A stretch of DNA of 64,000 nucleotides from assembly GCF_927798215.1 (NCBI RefSeq), contig NZ_CAKMMW010000016.1, positions 62,001-126,000 on the forward strand, written 5' to 3'. This stretch comes from Paenibacillus_E allorhizoplanae. Its GTDB lineage: Bacteria; Bacillota; Bacilli; Paenibacillales; NBRC-103111. Position 1 is the first letter of the stretch, and the number at the start of each line of letters is the position of its first letter. Made by a program: the position numbers and the translations under genes. This document shows, piece after piece, positions 8,501 to 16,767 of the stretch. Below the pieces are notes generated by a model. It ran no database searches. It saw only the letters and a program-made list of their open reading frames with translations, and was not told the DNA's origin.

Positions 8501-10209
8501 ACGGCTTTATTAATTGTTTTGAATGGAGATGTAGTCGTCAAACCGTTATTCGTATCTAAACCGGTCGGGCTTACATAATAATCAACAGGCTGACCAATAT
8601 AAGGCTGTTCTTCAAATAAGGTACCAGGGTTCTGGTTAATGACTGGTGGTGTGCCTACAGAGTTCGACCCGGATAGCCCGATATTATCAACTAGAATCTT
8701 GGTTTCCTGCCGAGCACCATCTTTAACTTCCAAGTAGAATCCTTTTAATCCACCCAAGTAAGCATCATTTTGAAGAGGTTCGCTGTTCACGATCATTGTA
8801 CTGTTCAGATACATGTCGTAGCTCTTCGTATCTAAGTGAAACACTAGTTTAAGGTTATAGCGCGTATTTATGATCCAAGTTGAACGTTCTGCCAATGCCC
8901 CGCCGGCTGAATTGTTAGAGCGTGCATAGAGCTTATTATCCATCCCGAAGGCAAAGATAGGACTCTCCAGACCAGCAGCGCTTACCAACTTGAAAATATA
9001 GTTCGCTTTCTCGTCCTTCAGCATAAAGCTGGACTCAAGCGTATAACTCTTCATGGGCACAGGAGCAAGCCAGCTGCCATGGAAAGGAAATCCAACAATG
9101 CCCTGCTTACCAGCCGGGGACGTCACTTCTGCCCAGCGGGAACCTGCTTCTTCTAGGATTTTCACTGTACTCGCGGAAGTGCTTTTCAATGCATTTCCAC
9201 TAATCAACGGTGAATTCAAGGTGGATCCAGTCGGTGTAGCTGCAATAATAGCATCTATATCCGAAGTCTCGAAGCTAGTCGTTCGGAAGGTTTGATCTCC
9301 TACTTCAATGAAAGCTTCGGTTACAAACTCAAACCGGTCGATCACTGGGGTAGCATTTGCACCAATACGCTCAATTTTCATCGTGTTTACGCCTGCGTTT
9401 AGGTCAATGCCCGTTAGTTCCTCATACCTCCAGTTCGCCCACGCACCTGTTGCAACCCCCTTGGCGTCTTGAACCCGGGTACCATTAATCGTTACGGCAA
9501 AGGGCCTAGCCGTGCTGCCGTTACTGTACCTAACTTTCAATGTATACTTGCCGGTCTTAGGAACGACAATATTGTTATACAGCATATAACCTGTCACGCC
9601 TGCAGCAATACTGGCATAACCCGTTCCAGAGAAGCCTGGCGCAGTGCCTACATTCGCAGCAATTGTGACATTAGAATGAGCTGCTCCCCCGCCATTCTCA
9701 GCTTCAACGATCGTCGCAAATGGTGTCACTTCCATGACATCAACCAGTGGGCCATCGGTGCTTTCAGATGAAAGCTTTATGGTATTGGCTCCTTGATTCA
9801 ACAGCACGATTGCAGTGAGCTCTCCCCAAACAGGAATCTGCCCTTCTCCCGTTTGGTTGCCAGCAAATGTCGTAACTTTCTGACCATTTACACTTAGACT
9901 AACTGGCTTGGGAGCGGAATCCGCATTGCCATAGCTGATTTTGACAATATAATTCCCATAAGTAGCCGCTTGAACAGTCGTCCATGTCAGACTTGCCATA
10001 TTAGATTGAGCTCCCAAATCTACATATCCTGAGCCGGAGTAAACCGCCCCTACCGCTGGACTTGGTATTTGCCCATCCACGCGTGCGGCATTTTCAGCTT
10101 CATACATGGTACCCCCTGCAGCAAAAGCCTTATTTACCGGTAGGATGGGTATAACCGTAGCGGTCAGTACGAGTGTAAATACTACAAACCATATCATTAC
10201 CTTTTTCAA
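5566..10209 (-). CDS. Large secreted multidomain beta-helix polysaccharide-active protein
   Basis: 1547 residues, TTG start at 10209 nine bases after AGGGAGG. Domains in order: signal peptide (1-31); two CBM35/CBM6-like modules (about 34-160 and 165-297, each opening EAEN); a laminin-G-like sandwich (about 300-515); a DUF1565/beta-helix core (about 545-955, opening YYVSPTGLDTNNG, closing DMGAYES); a CBM9-like module (about 980-1165, KGTPAIDGQTDALW); an Ig-like Big_4 domain (about 1168-1245); a second Ig-like domain (about 1250-1345, NSPPTVSLTGP); and a C-terminal domain ending ATGRLTFVITSM. In relatives that last domain commonly precedes SLH anchors; here the protein stops there. Likely an extracellular lyase or hydrolase acting on a decorated polysaccharide. 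Expression is probably controlled by the AraC protein and CcpA through upstream sites. Confidence 0.88.
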   Translation of the reverse strand: MKKVMIWFVVFTLVLTATVIPILPVNKAFAAGGTMYEAENAARVDGQIPSPAVGAVYSGSGYVDLGAQSNMASLTWTTVQAATYGNYIVKISYGNADSAPKPVSLSVNGQKVTTFAGNQTGEGQIPVWGELTAIVLLNQGANTIKLSSESTDGPLVDVMEVTPFATIVEAENGGGAAHSNVTIAANVGTAPGFSGTGYASIAAGVTGYMLYNNIVVPKTGKYTLKVRYSNGSTARPFAVTINGTRVQDAKGVATGAWANWRYEELTGIDLNAGVNTMKIERIGANATPVIDRFEFVTEAFIEVGDQTFRTTSFETSDIDAIIAATPTGSTLNSPLISGNALKSTSASTVKILEEAGSRWAEVTSPAGKQGIVGFPFHGSWLAPVPMKSYTLESSFMLKDEKANYIFKLVSAAGLESPIFAFGMDNKLYARSNNSAGGALAERSTWIINTRYNLKLVFHLDTKSYDMYLNSTMIVNSEPLQNDAYLGGLKGFYLEVKDGARQETKILVDNIGLSGSNSVGTPPVINQNPGTLFEEQPYIGQPVDYYVSPTGLDTNNGLTTTSPFKTINKAVSVTNPGDTVNIMPGTYAATNDANDFVLINRSGAKDVKTGIAHYITYKAYDPNNKPKLLLPPNIRGVWDMVQVSANYIVIEGLEVEGNNLNLTLAEGEANYESKIAGGTDWSTYAKTNTNGISIAGHHVIIKNNHVHHVSGGGVGGGGDYITIEGNDIHANSWYTFYATSGISFMNDVDIDANTSDYKIIIRNNRVYDNETKVKWEKTKGYSDGNGIIFDVDETYKGKKLVTNNIVYDNGGGGIHIYRSHNVHVINNTIYHNSRSPYLKYPNMDVQSGDNAVFLNNISIARGEAGEYANGNSGFNNLFANNMYGGLTRFVGKNELVADPKFVAVTGATYDFHLQADSPAIDVGTRSFAPSVDYDGNVRPYAGEGSNARVDMGAYESSSNNPAYLVDDAVQITEPTPEISKVATAAKGTPAIDGQTDALWSSTESFQALYVSDSTKKAPLATVRLLWDEHHLYVHAEVEDTDLNATGGNLWEHDSMEFFVDENDAKTTSFQSDDRHYRVNYLNLKSGGNNVTPDIFSSAARVVSGGYIIEAALPLTSITGSVGTVIGFDAGASDDSNYDGIRDNATMWSNRRINSNASTQWYGNVTFVAAPAITSITPISVTTTAGMAPTLPRVVTAVYSNATTSPVNVTWDAMDPSSFASAGTYTVNGVVQGTSIKAIATITVIEIPNSPPTVSLTGPANGSLYMAPVNVQLTAVASDNDGIISKVEFYNSSSLLGIGLPSSEGSYIYNLIQLPVGTYSITAKAYDDKGSVTISEGITLTVKLEDTGPVIEGSTIKVTPILVNTDAKAEVSQQLLQQLFAQTTSEGTGTKLATMAIKPVTGAKSYAVGLPAQLFKEGTGLNKLTIQTGLATVTVPDDMLKNKDLAEASNVEILMATADTSNLKKEQKMKAGENPVLALSILVDGKRLDWKNNQAPVSVSVMYQPTPEELKKPEHITVYYIDGDGKVVKETKGVYDAATGRLTFVITSM

Positions 10210-10242
10210 AATGAGTGTCCTCCCTATACTTTTCTCTAAATG

Positions 10243-10256
10243 GTGAAGCGCTTACA
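10243..10256 (-). promoter_or_regulatory. cre-like catabolite-repression site
   Basis: On the minus strand this reads TGTAAGCGCTTCAC. The first 11 positions fit the CcpA consensus TGWAANCGNTNWCA and the last three do not. It sits about 35 bases before the start of the 1547-residue secreted protein, a position suited to glucose repression. Confidence 0.5.
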
Positions 10257-10397
10257 AAATAGTCAGTACATTAAACTTACCCTCACATTCCTCCTAAGAT
10301 TACTTGCATCCGGTACATGCTTTCTAATCTGTAGCACTTTTGGATTACCGTCTATCACCTTCCCTCCACATGTGGCTTACTATAGGCTTTAATGCTT

Positions 10398-10477
10398 ATT
10401 TCCTGCAATTAGAGTTTTTTGAAAGACCTACTTCTACTTCACTTGGAGCATGGAAAAATAGTGCAATTGCAGGAAAT
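10398..10477 (-). promoter_or_regulatory. Bipartite inverted motif, copy 1 of 3
   Basis: ATTTCCTGCAATT (10398-10410) and its exact reverse complement AATTGCAGGAAAT (10465-10477) flank about 54 bases upstream of the beta-helix operon. The same two boxes recur before the importer operon (14115-14215) and the pyruvyl-transferase gene (18025-18095). A binding site for the AraC regulator at 14308 is the likeliest reading. The remaining bases of 10257-10570 hold no gene. Confidence 0.6.
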
Positions 10478-10491
10478 CGTTTGAATTGAAG

Positions 10492-10538
10492 CACAACAGA
10501 GGATGTCGCACCTCAATGATGTGACATCCTCTGTTGTG
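10492..10538 (-). terminator. Intrinsic terminator of the Lpl-type importer operon
   Basis: A 19-base inverted repeat (10492-10510 with 10520-10538, one G-T pair) containing ACAACAGAGGATGTC, with a 9-base loop, lies 32 bases past the stop of the solute-binding gene. Confidence 0.75.
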
Positions 10539-10570
10539 TCTTACTCCCTGCACATTAAACGTATAACGCC

Positions 10571-12127
10571 TTACTTCGCTCCAAATAACTGCTTGTAGCT
10601 TGCTTCTCTTTCGCTTTCAATCTTTTTAACATTCGGATCGTTTTTCATTCCCTCAATGAATTTATCCCAAGCTTCAATTGTTTCTTTACCCATAATGACC
10701 TTGATCTTCATATCTTGTAGTTTCTTTGCGATTTCAGAGCCAAATTTCGTATCCGTTTCCGAAGTTACGCCGTTATTGTTAATAAAGATACCATTTTTGA
10801 TACGCTCATCCACGACTTTCTTGTCACGCTCCAAATACTCTTTTGGATAGTCAACAGAAGCTTGTTGTACGCGACTGTATGGATCAACCAACGTCCAAAT
10901 ATTCGTTAAGGATGCAGCTGCTATTTTCTTGTACTCATCCGTCGTCACTTTCTTACCCTCATTTAACGTGAAATGCACATCTTTAATACCAAAGTTTGAA
11001 AGCTCCATACCTTCCGGCGTAGCACCGTAGTCAAAGAATGCCAAAATCTGCTTCAGCTTCGATTCAGGCACTTTCTTGGAGATCAGATAGTTACCGAAGA
11101 AACCTCCTTCTTTGGTTGCATACTTCTTCCCAGTTGAAGGTGTAGTCAGTGTAGGAACATGTACAATTCCCGCGTTCGGGGTTGTTTTTCTAAGCGTTCC
11201 TACCATATCACCGATTTTGCTGGCATCCATTGCTGTAGGGATCATACCAACTTTGCCTTGTTTCATCATATCCAACACTTGCGAGCCCTTCATGATCGCA
11301 AAATCAGGGGCTAAAACGCCTTCCTTGTAGGCACGTTGCAGCCAAAGAATAGCATCACGAGTCGCGGGTGAAAAATCTCTATACGAAGTCGGTTTCCCTT
11401 CTATACTTAGAATCATGTTTTCGAATCCATTAAATGTATTTTCGACGAAACCTAGCTGATCCATCCAGCCTTCTGCTACGGCACCCGTAAAGCCGTACGT
11501 ATCTTTCTTGCCGTTACCGTCTGGATCCTGTTCAGTAAAAGCCTTCAGTACCGTGTACAGTTCATCCATCGTCTGCGGCACTTTTAAGCCAAGTTTGTCT
11601 AACCAGTCTTGACGTAATGCAGGGAACGCAGCACCGCCTGCTAATGGGCGAGGACGTGGGAGTCCATAGACTTTACCGTTCACTTTTGTATTATCAAAGC
11701 TTTCTTTCGGATAATTCTTCTGTAAATTCGGATAATCCTTTAGAAATGGGGTCAAATCCCAGAAGGCACCGTCTTTAATCGCATTCAAGACAGTAGAATC
11801 GAATATATAGGTAGTTAAGAGCACATCAGGAATTTCGCCCGAAGCGAGCATAACCTTAAATTTGTCCCCATAGTTATTGGAAGGCACGTAAGTAATATTA
11901 ACTTTGGTATTCGTTCTTTTTTCCATCTCTATTTCAATTGCGTTATCATTTGCTGGCGCTTCTGGATTGTAGTTAATTGTTGTGATATTAAATTCAGTTG
12001 GTGCGGCTTGCTTCGTAGCAGCAGGTGATACGGAAGCTGCAGGTGTTTCCTCCTTCGTTCCGCATGCTGCAAGTACACTTGTTAATAGCAATGTTGCCGA
12101 TAATACAGTTACTAAATTCTTTTTCAT
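10571..12127 (-). CDS. Extracellular solute-binding lipoprotein of an Lpl-type carbohydrate ABC importer
   Basis: 518 residues. A lipoprotein signal (LLLTSVLAAC, lipid-bearing cysteine at about residue 22) is followed by a cluster-A sugar-binding fold of the LplA/YtcQ group, with YGLPRPRPLAGG and DPDGNGKKDTYGFTG, the latter a calcium-binding-like loop typical of this group. It captures an oligosaccharide at the cell surface for the two permeases encoded just upstream. ATG 12127 follows GGGAGGA. As usual for this class, no ATPase gene is present; a shared MsmX-type ATPase encoded elsewhere would be expected. Ligand unknown; the neighbouring secreted beta-helix proteins suggest a depolymerised plant or microbial polysaccharide. 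Confidence 0.93.
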   Translation of the reverse strand: MKKNLVTVLSATLLLTSVLAACGTKEETPAASVSPAATKQAAPTEFNITTINYNPEAPANDNAIEIEMEKRTNTKVNITYVPSNNYGDKFKVMLASGEIPDVLLTTYIFDSTVLNAIKDGAFWDLTPFLKDYPNLQKNYPKESFDNTKVNGKVYGLPRPRPLAGGAAFPALRQDWLDKLGLKVPQTMDELYTVLKAFTEQDPDGNGKKDTYGFTGAVAEGWMDQLGFVENTFNGFENMILSIEGKPTSYRDFSPATRDAILWLQRAYKEGVLAPDFAIMKGSQVLDMMKQGKVGMIPTAMDASKIGDMVGTLRKTTPNAGIVHVPTLTTPSTGKKYATKEGGFFGNYLISKKVPESKLKQILAFFDYGATPEGMELSNFGIKDVHFTLNEGKKVTTDEYKKIAAASLTNIWTLVDPYSRVQQASVDYPKEYLERDKKVVDERIKNGIFINNNGVTSETDTKFGSEIAKKLQDMKIKVIMGKETIEAWDKFIEGMKNDPNVKKIESEREASYKQLFGAK

Positions 12128-12175
12128 TTCTTATCCTCCCTTAAATTCCCCTTAATAATAGCATATATGTGACTA

Positions 12176-13045
12176 TCATCCCTTAACAGAGCCAAGCATA
12201 ACACCCTTGGCAAAATGCTTTTGAAGGAATGGATACACCAACAGGATTGGCACAGTGGCAATGACGACGGCAGCCATTTTAATCGTTTCCGGAGGAACCT
12301 GCTGTTCAGCAGCAACACCCGCTTCGGCAATTCCCGTTTCAGATTGCACCAGCATCCCTTGCAGTAGAACCTGCAGTGGCCGTTTGTCTGGATCAGTGAG
12401 ATAGAGAATAGCATTAAAGAAAGTGTTCCAATAAGCAACAGCAAAAAATAGTCCAAACGCCGCTAATGCTGGAAGCGATAAAGGCAAGATTATACGAAAG
12501 AAGATGTGTAGATCGTTAGCACCATCAATAACTGCTGATTCTTCGAGGCTTTCAGGTATGCCATCGAAGAATGTTTTAAGTAGCAAGGCATTCCAACCGC
12601 TTAGCAAACCTGGTAAGATAATGGACCACAAACTATTCATGAGTCCAAGATCTTTGATGAGAAGGTAGTTCGGAATAATACCTGGCGAGAACAAAATTGT
12701 AATGATAAGCGCAACAGTTAACACTCGGCGTCCAAATAAGCGTTTTCTGGAAATCATATATCCGAATGCTGCAGAAACGATCAGACTTAGCAAAGTTCCT
12801 ACAATAGCAAGATAAGTGCTAACACCAAGTGATTTCACAAAAGTTTGGGTAGAGAAAATGTATTCGTAAGCTGCAAGTGAAAACGATTTGGGGAAGAGCA
12901 TCAAACTGCCCCCGATATAATCGCTAGGCGAGGTAAATGATACGACAACAACATAATAGAATGGAAACACGGAAGCGATGCCAAGTAAGGCTAGTAGTAC
13001 TACGTTGATATTTGAAAATATTTTGTCACCCAATGTTTCTTTCAC
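12176..13045 (-). CDS. Carbohydrate ABC transporter permease, LplC type
   Basis: About 289 residues with six predicted membrane segments and the inner-membrane EAA loop ESAVIDGANDLHIFFRIILP, which docks the ATPase. The C-terminus KGVMLGSVKG is typical of MalG/LplC permeases. The longest frame begins at GTG 13078, but a GAAGGAG site lies inside it, so the GTG at 13045 is preferred. It is the second gene of the importer operon, 35 bases after the partner permease, and precedes the binding protein. Confidence 0.93.
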   Translation of the reverse strand: MKETLGDKIFSNINVVLLALLGIASVFPFYYVVVVSFTSPSDYIGGSLMLFPKSFSLAAYEYIFSTQTFVKSLGVSTYLAIVGTLLSLIVSAAFGYMISRKRLFGRRVLTVALIITILFSPGIIPNYLLIKDLGLMNSLWSIILPGLLSGWNALLLKTFFDGIPESLEESAVIDGANDLHIFFRIILPLSLPALAAFGLFFAVAYWNTFFNAILYLTDPDKRPLQVLLQGMLVQSETGIAEAGVAAEQQVPPETIKMAAVVIATVPILLVYPFLQKHFAKGVMLGSVKG

Positions 13046-13080
13046 TGTCAACTCTCCTTCATATCTGACATTAGCCACAC

Positions 13081-14046
13081 TTAATAAAATCCTTCTCCGC
13101 CTGCCTTTTTTACTAGCTTATTGGAGATTATTACCAATAGTAACCCAATCGCAGCCTTAAATAAACCAACTGCCGTTGTATAGCTAAACTCCGATTGTTT
13201 AATCCCCACACGATAAATATACGTATCGAAGACATCAGCAACATCAGAAACAGCAGCATTCTGTAAGAGGAAAACTTGTTCGAAGCCAACATCCATAATA
13301 TGTCCAAGCTTCAGAATCAGCAGAATGATAATTACATTTTGAATAGAAGGTATTGTAATATTCCACATCTGACGTATGCGACTGGCGCCATCCATGCGTG
13401 CGGCCTCATATAAACCTGGATCTACGTTGGCCATTGCAGCCAAGAAAATCACCGTTCCCCAACCTGCTTCTTTCCAAACACTCTGTCCTGTGAGGAACCC
13501 CCAGAAGAAACTCGGTGTCGTTAACCAATCTACACGTTCGAGGCCAATCAGGACCAAAAACTTATTTACCAGTCCTTCTCCCGTAGCAAACATTGTGAAA
13601 GTAAGTCCTGCAATGATTACCCATGATAAGAAATGCGGAAGGTATACGATCGATTGTATGATTCGTTTAAAGATTTCGTTTCGAACCTCATTTAACATTA
13701 AAGAGAGAATGATGGGAACTGGGAAGAAAAACACCAAACTCATAATATTAATGGCAAGCGTATTTCTTAGCAGCTTAAAGAAATCCGGATTACTAAAGAA
13801 TAGTTGGAAATTCTCTAAACCTACCCAATCACTTTTAAGTATCCCACGGAAAGGAGAGTAATCCTGAAAGGCAATAACAACCCCCCACATCGGAACATAT
13901 TTGAAAATGAGCAAACACAAGATACCAGGTAATCCTAATAAGTAGAGGTATTTATCACGTTTGATGGATGGCCACATCTTCTTTGCTGGATTCCGCGGCT
14001 TAACGATGCGTTTCGTTAATAGCCTATTTTCTTTCAATACATTCAT
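13081..14046 (-). CDS. Carbohydrate ABC transporter permease, LplB type
   Basis: About 321 residues. A basic cytoplasmic N-terminus leads into six membrane segments, with the EAA loop YEAARMDGASRIRQMWNITI in the usual place. Relatives are LplB/YteP-like permeases used for pectin and rhamnogalacturonan oligosaccharides in Bacillus; the substrate here is not shown by sequence. ATG 14046 follows GAGGGAGAA and is preferred to the TTG at 14067. It is the first gene of the importer operon, divergent from the AraC regulator, with the bipartite motif in between. Confidence 0.93.
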   Translation of the reverse strand: MNVLKENRLLTKRIVKPRNPAKKMWPSIKRDKYLYLLGLPGILCLLIFKYVPMWGVVIAFQDYSPFRGILKSDWVGLENFQLFFSNPDFFKLLRNTLAINIMSLVFFFPVPIILSLMLNEVRNEIFKRIIQSIVYLPHFLSWVIIAGLTFTMFATGEGLVNKFLVLIGLERVDWLTTPSFFWGFLTGQSVWKEAGWGTVIFLAAMANVDPGLYEAARMDGASRIRQMWNITIPSIQNVIIILLILKLGHIMDVGFEQVFLLQNAAVSDVADVFDTYIYRVGIKQSEFSYTTAVGLFKAAIGLLLVIISNKLVKKAGGEGFY

Positions 14047-14114
14047 TAGCTTCTCCCTCGCATTCAACGGTTGCTAGCACGTTTGTCTATGTCATCACTG
14101 TATGGGCTAGCCTC

Positions 14115-14215
14115 ATTTCCTGCAATAAGAGTTAATTGGCGTCTAGCTACATGTGAATTTACCGAGCTTTCCTGTTTCTTGGATCCTCTATCAAAAAAGT
14201 CTTAAGGCAGGAAAG
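14115..14215 (-). promoter_or_regulatory. Bipartite inverted motif, copy 2 of 3 (importer operon promoter)
   Basis: ATTTCCTGCAATAAGAG (from 14115, continuing TTAATTG to 14138) and AAGTCTTAAGGCAGGAAAG (14197-14215) lie between the divergent permease and AraC genes. The first box is nearly identical to that at 18025-18049, including the following GAGTTAATTG. Confidence 0.65.
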
Positions 14216-14307
14216 CTGCCTTAGCCTCATAATCGGTTGCAGAGAGGTACCATGGGGTTTATATTAAGAGAACTTACATTTATTGCGTTGTTCTGGAGGG
14301 CGTAACT

Positions 14308-16677
14308 ATGCTTCAACATATGGCTAAAAGATATAAAGATCAGCATAAGATTTCTAGGCTGCAATCTTCCTTTTTCCGAAAAAGCTTGATTATTGTCTTA
14401 TTCATTACCTGTCTGCCAACTACTTTTATTGGGTTCACACTGTATTTTATTGGGGTTAACCGCATTGAAACCGAAGTAAATAAAACCCACCAATTAAGTG
14501 TTAATCAGATTTCGAAACAATTGGATGCCCAACTCTCCCAACTCGAGATACGCCTCGCTCAATGGGTATTCAATCCCATATTTAGTGAGAAATTGAAAAC
14601 GCTAAATTTCGGCCAAGAAGTAGACTTCACCAGGGATATGCTGAAGTCACTCCTGCTTATGCAGGAATCGAATCCGCTTATCGATGAAGTCTCTTTGTAT
14701 ATTGATAGCAACCAAACTTTGATTAGCAGCTCCCGTGGCGTGAACAAGCTGAATCAAACGCAACAAAATCCACATGATGCTTACCTGCAGCTACTGCAAG
14801 AGAAGAAGAATATTTTCTGGACCAAGACCTTACCTTTACAGAGCATTACCAATAGCCCTTCCGTTCCTACCGACTTTAAATATAGCTTGGTACATAAATT
14901 ACCTGGCGATTCCTCTGAGAAGTATGGGGTATTCATCGTTAGAATAAATACTGCCAAGTTAAACACTTATTTTTCCGAACTAAGTGATTCAAGTGCTCCT
15001 TTTCTTATGGATACGAATGGGGATTGGTTAGTTGGAGGTCGTCCCCCTACATCAGAAGCTAGTCTTCTAGAAAATACGATTCACAATGAAATCATGGATC
15101 GCTGGCCAAAGCAGAAAGAAGACACTTTCCTGTATGGCTTTCGCAACACCAAATATTCAATTTCTTACCACACCTTCTCAAGATTAGGGTCGGAGTGGAT
15201 ATTTACGACTTCCTCCGACATTTCCAACATATCCAAACCTGTCCTTCTCATGTCACGCCTAATTATAAGCATTAGTGTACTCGGTCTCATTACGGCCATT
15301 TGTTTATCCTGGTTTGCCTCAAAGCGAATTTATCAACCCATTGCTCGATTAATGGGAACCGTGATAAAGGATAAAAAGGACCGAGGGAATGTGCGAGGGG
15401 ATGAGCTGACCTTCATTGAGAAGGAATGGCAACATTTATCTCGCGAAAGTCACATCTTGCAAACTAAGGTTGAAGAACAACTGCCTACCCTTCGTGAAGG
15501 TTTTATGCTCCAGTTGGTTCAAGGACGCTTGTATTATTTAGACGAGAACGAGTTAAGGGCAAGGATGTCCTATTACGGTTGGGACACCGTTGGTCAACAG
15601 TACACCGTGATTGCCGTGCAATTGATTGGATTGACATCAGAAGGCGGGAAATTCAAAGAGGATGATGAGCAGCTTGTCACCTTTGCCGCTGCCAATATTG
15701 TAGATGAAATTACTCATTTGCATCTGGAACAGGTCTATGTGATTAATTTTCAGGATTTATTCGTTGGGATTATCCTTGCACTCCCGACAGATACCCCGGG
15801 TATGACAATGAAGAAAGAATTGACTAAGTTATCCCAAGAGATTATTACAACGCTGAATCATATCCTCAAGCTTCAAGTTACTGTTTGCATTGGCCAACTC
15901 AGTAATGAGCTTACGCGCATTCCTACCTTAATGGAAGAAGCCCGCCATACACTTCGATTCAGGAAGTTGCTTGAAGCCAATCAAATAATTGATATGGATT
16001 CCTTAATCATTTCAGGAGATTATACGTTCCGGTATCCCTTTGAGATTGAGAAGGAACTTATCCATGCCATTCGTTTGGGGCAAGAAGAGGAGGCGTTTCA
16101 TCGGGCCGAGGAGTTTATTGCTGAATTAGATCGGATCGCAGGTGTTGAACTGTTCCTCCAACAAGCCATGATGCAACTAATAGGAAATGTGAATAATGCT
16201 CTGCTGCAGGCTGGATTTAATGTTTATTCCTATCACAGGGGTCACAATATCATGGAGGAGCTCCTTCAGCTGCGACAATCCGATGAAATGTTGAAGTGGT
16301 TTAAAGGCAATGTGATCTCCCCCTATGTGATGGAAATGAATGAAACGTATCATGCCCATTTAACACAGTCCATCGAGAAAGTCGTTCGACTGGTCGAAGA
16401 GAAATACATGACCGACTTGTCGCTTGAGGAATGTGCGGATATGCTTGGTGTTCATGTAACTTCACTGAGTAAAACCTTTAAGCAAATTAAGGGCATTAAC
16501 TATGTTGATTATGTAACGAAGGTACGTATTGATACTTCGAAGAAGCTTCTACTGGAAACTGATCTGAAAATCAGCGAAATTGCCGAAAAGGTTGGCTACC
16601 AGCATTCCTGGTTTAATCGCGTGTTCAAGAAGTCGGAAGGGGTTACACCTACCCAATTTAGAGAGCAGCAACAGTAG
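14308..16677 (+). CDS. Membrane-bound AraC-family regulator with extracytoplasmic sensor
   Basis: 789 residues, ATG eight bases after GGAGGG. Two membrane segments (about 24-50 and 311-338) flank an extracytoplasmic region of some 260 residues resembling a dCache-type ligand sensor. A HAMP-like stretch follows (ASKRIYQPIARLMGTV), then a coiled or GGDEF-like middle portion, and a C-terminal AraC DNA-binding domain (about 690-785) with two helix-turn-helix units, LSLEECADMLGVHVTSLSKT and ISEIAEKVGYQHSWFNRVF. This architecture is common in Paenibacillus beside Lpl-type importers and activates them on sugar sensing. It is divergent from the importer operon and is the prime candidate to bind the bipartite motif found before three transcription units. 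Confidence 0.92.
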   Translation: MLQHMAKRYKDQHKISRLQSSFFRKSLIIVLFITCLPTTFIGFTLYFIGVNRIETEVNKTHQLSVNQISKQLDAQLSQLEIRLAQWVFNPIFSEKLKTLNFGQEVDFTRDMLKSLLLMQESNPLIDEVSLYIDSNQTLISSSRGVNKLNQTQQNPHDAYLQLLQEKKNIFWTKTLPLQSITNSPSVPTDFKYSLVHKLPGDSSEKYGVFIVRINTAKLNTYFSELSDSSAPFLMDTNGDWLVGGRPPTSEASLLENTIHNEIMDRWPKQKEDTFLYGFRNTKYSISYHTFSRLGSEWIFTTSSDISNISKPVLLMSRLIISISVLGLITAICLSWFASKRIYQPIARLMGTVIKDKKDRGNVRGDELTFIEKEWQHLSRESHILQTKVEEQLPTLREGFMLQLVQGRLYYLDENELRARMSYYGWDTVGQQYTVIAVQLIGLTSEGGKFKEDDEQLVTFAAANIVDEITHLHLEQVYVINFQDLFVGIILALPTDTPGMTMKKELTKLSQEIITTLNHILKLQVTVCIGQLSNELTRIPTLMEEARHTLRFRKLLEANQIIDMDSLIISGDYTFRYPFEIEKELIHAIRLGQEEEAFHRAEEFIAELDRIAGVELFLQQAMMQLIGNVNNALLQAGFNVYSYHRGHNIMEELLQLRQSDEMLKWFKGNVISPYVMEMNETYHAHLTQSIEKVVRLVEEKYMTDLSLEECADMLGVHVTSLSKTFKQIKGINYVDYVTKVRIDTSKKLLLETDLKISEIAEKVGYQHSWFNRVFKKSEGVTPTQFREQQQ

Positions 16678-16691
16678 TCAATTTGCGTTAA

Positions 16692-16730
16692 AAGGCCTTG
16701 CATCTCAACTCTGATGAGATGCAAGGCCTT
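16692..16730. terminator. Intrinsic terminator between convergent genes
   Basis: A 16-base perfect inverted repeat (16692-16707 with 16715-16730, AAGGCCTTGCATCTCA and its complement), followed by GCTTTGTCTT. It serves the AraC gene and probably also the convergent pyruvyl-transferase gene. Confidence 0.8.
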
Positions 16731-16767
16731 GCTTTGTCTTTCAACTGGTAGACATGCCATTGCTATG

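Noticed and set aside
12124..12456. 110-codon minus-strand frame
   Set aside because: It is an out-of-frame shadow of the LplC-type permease gene.
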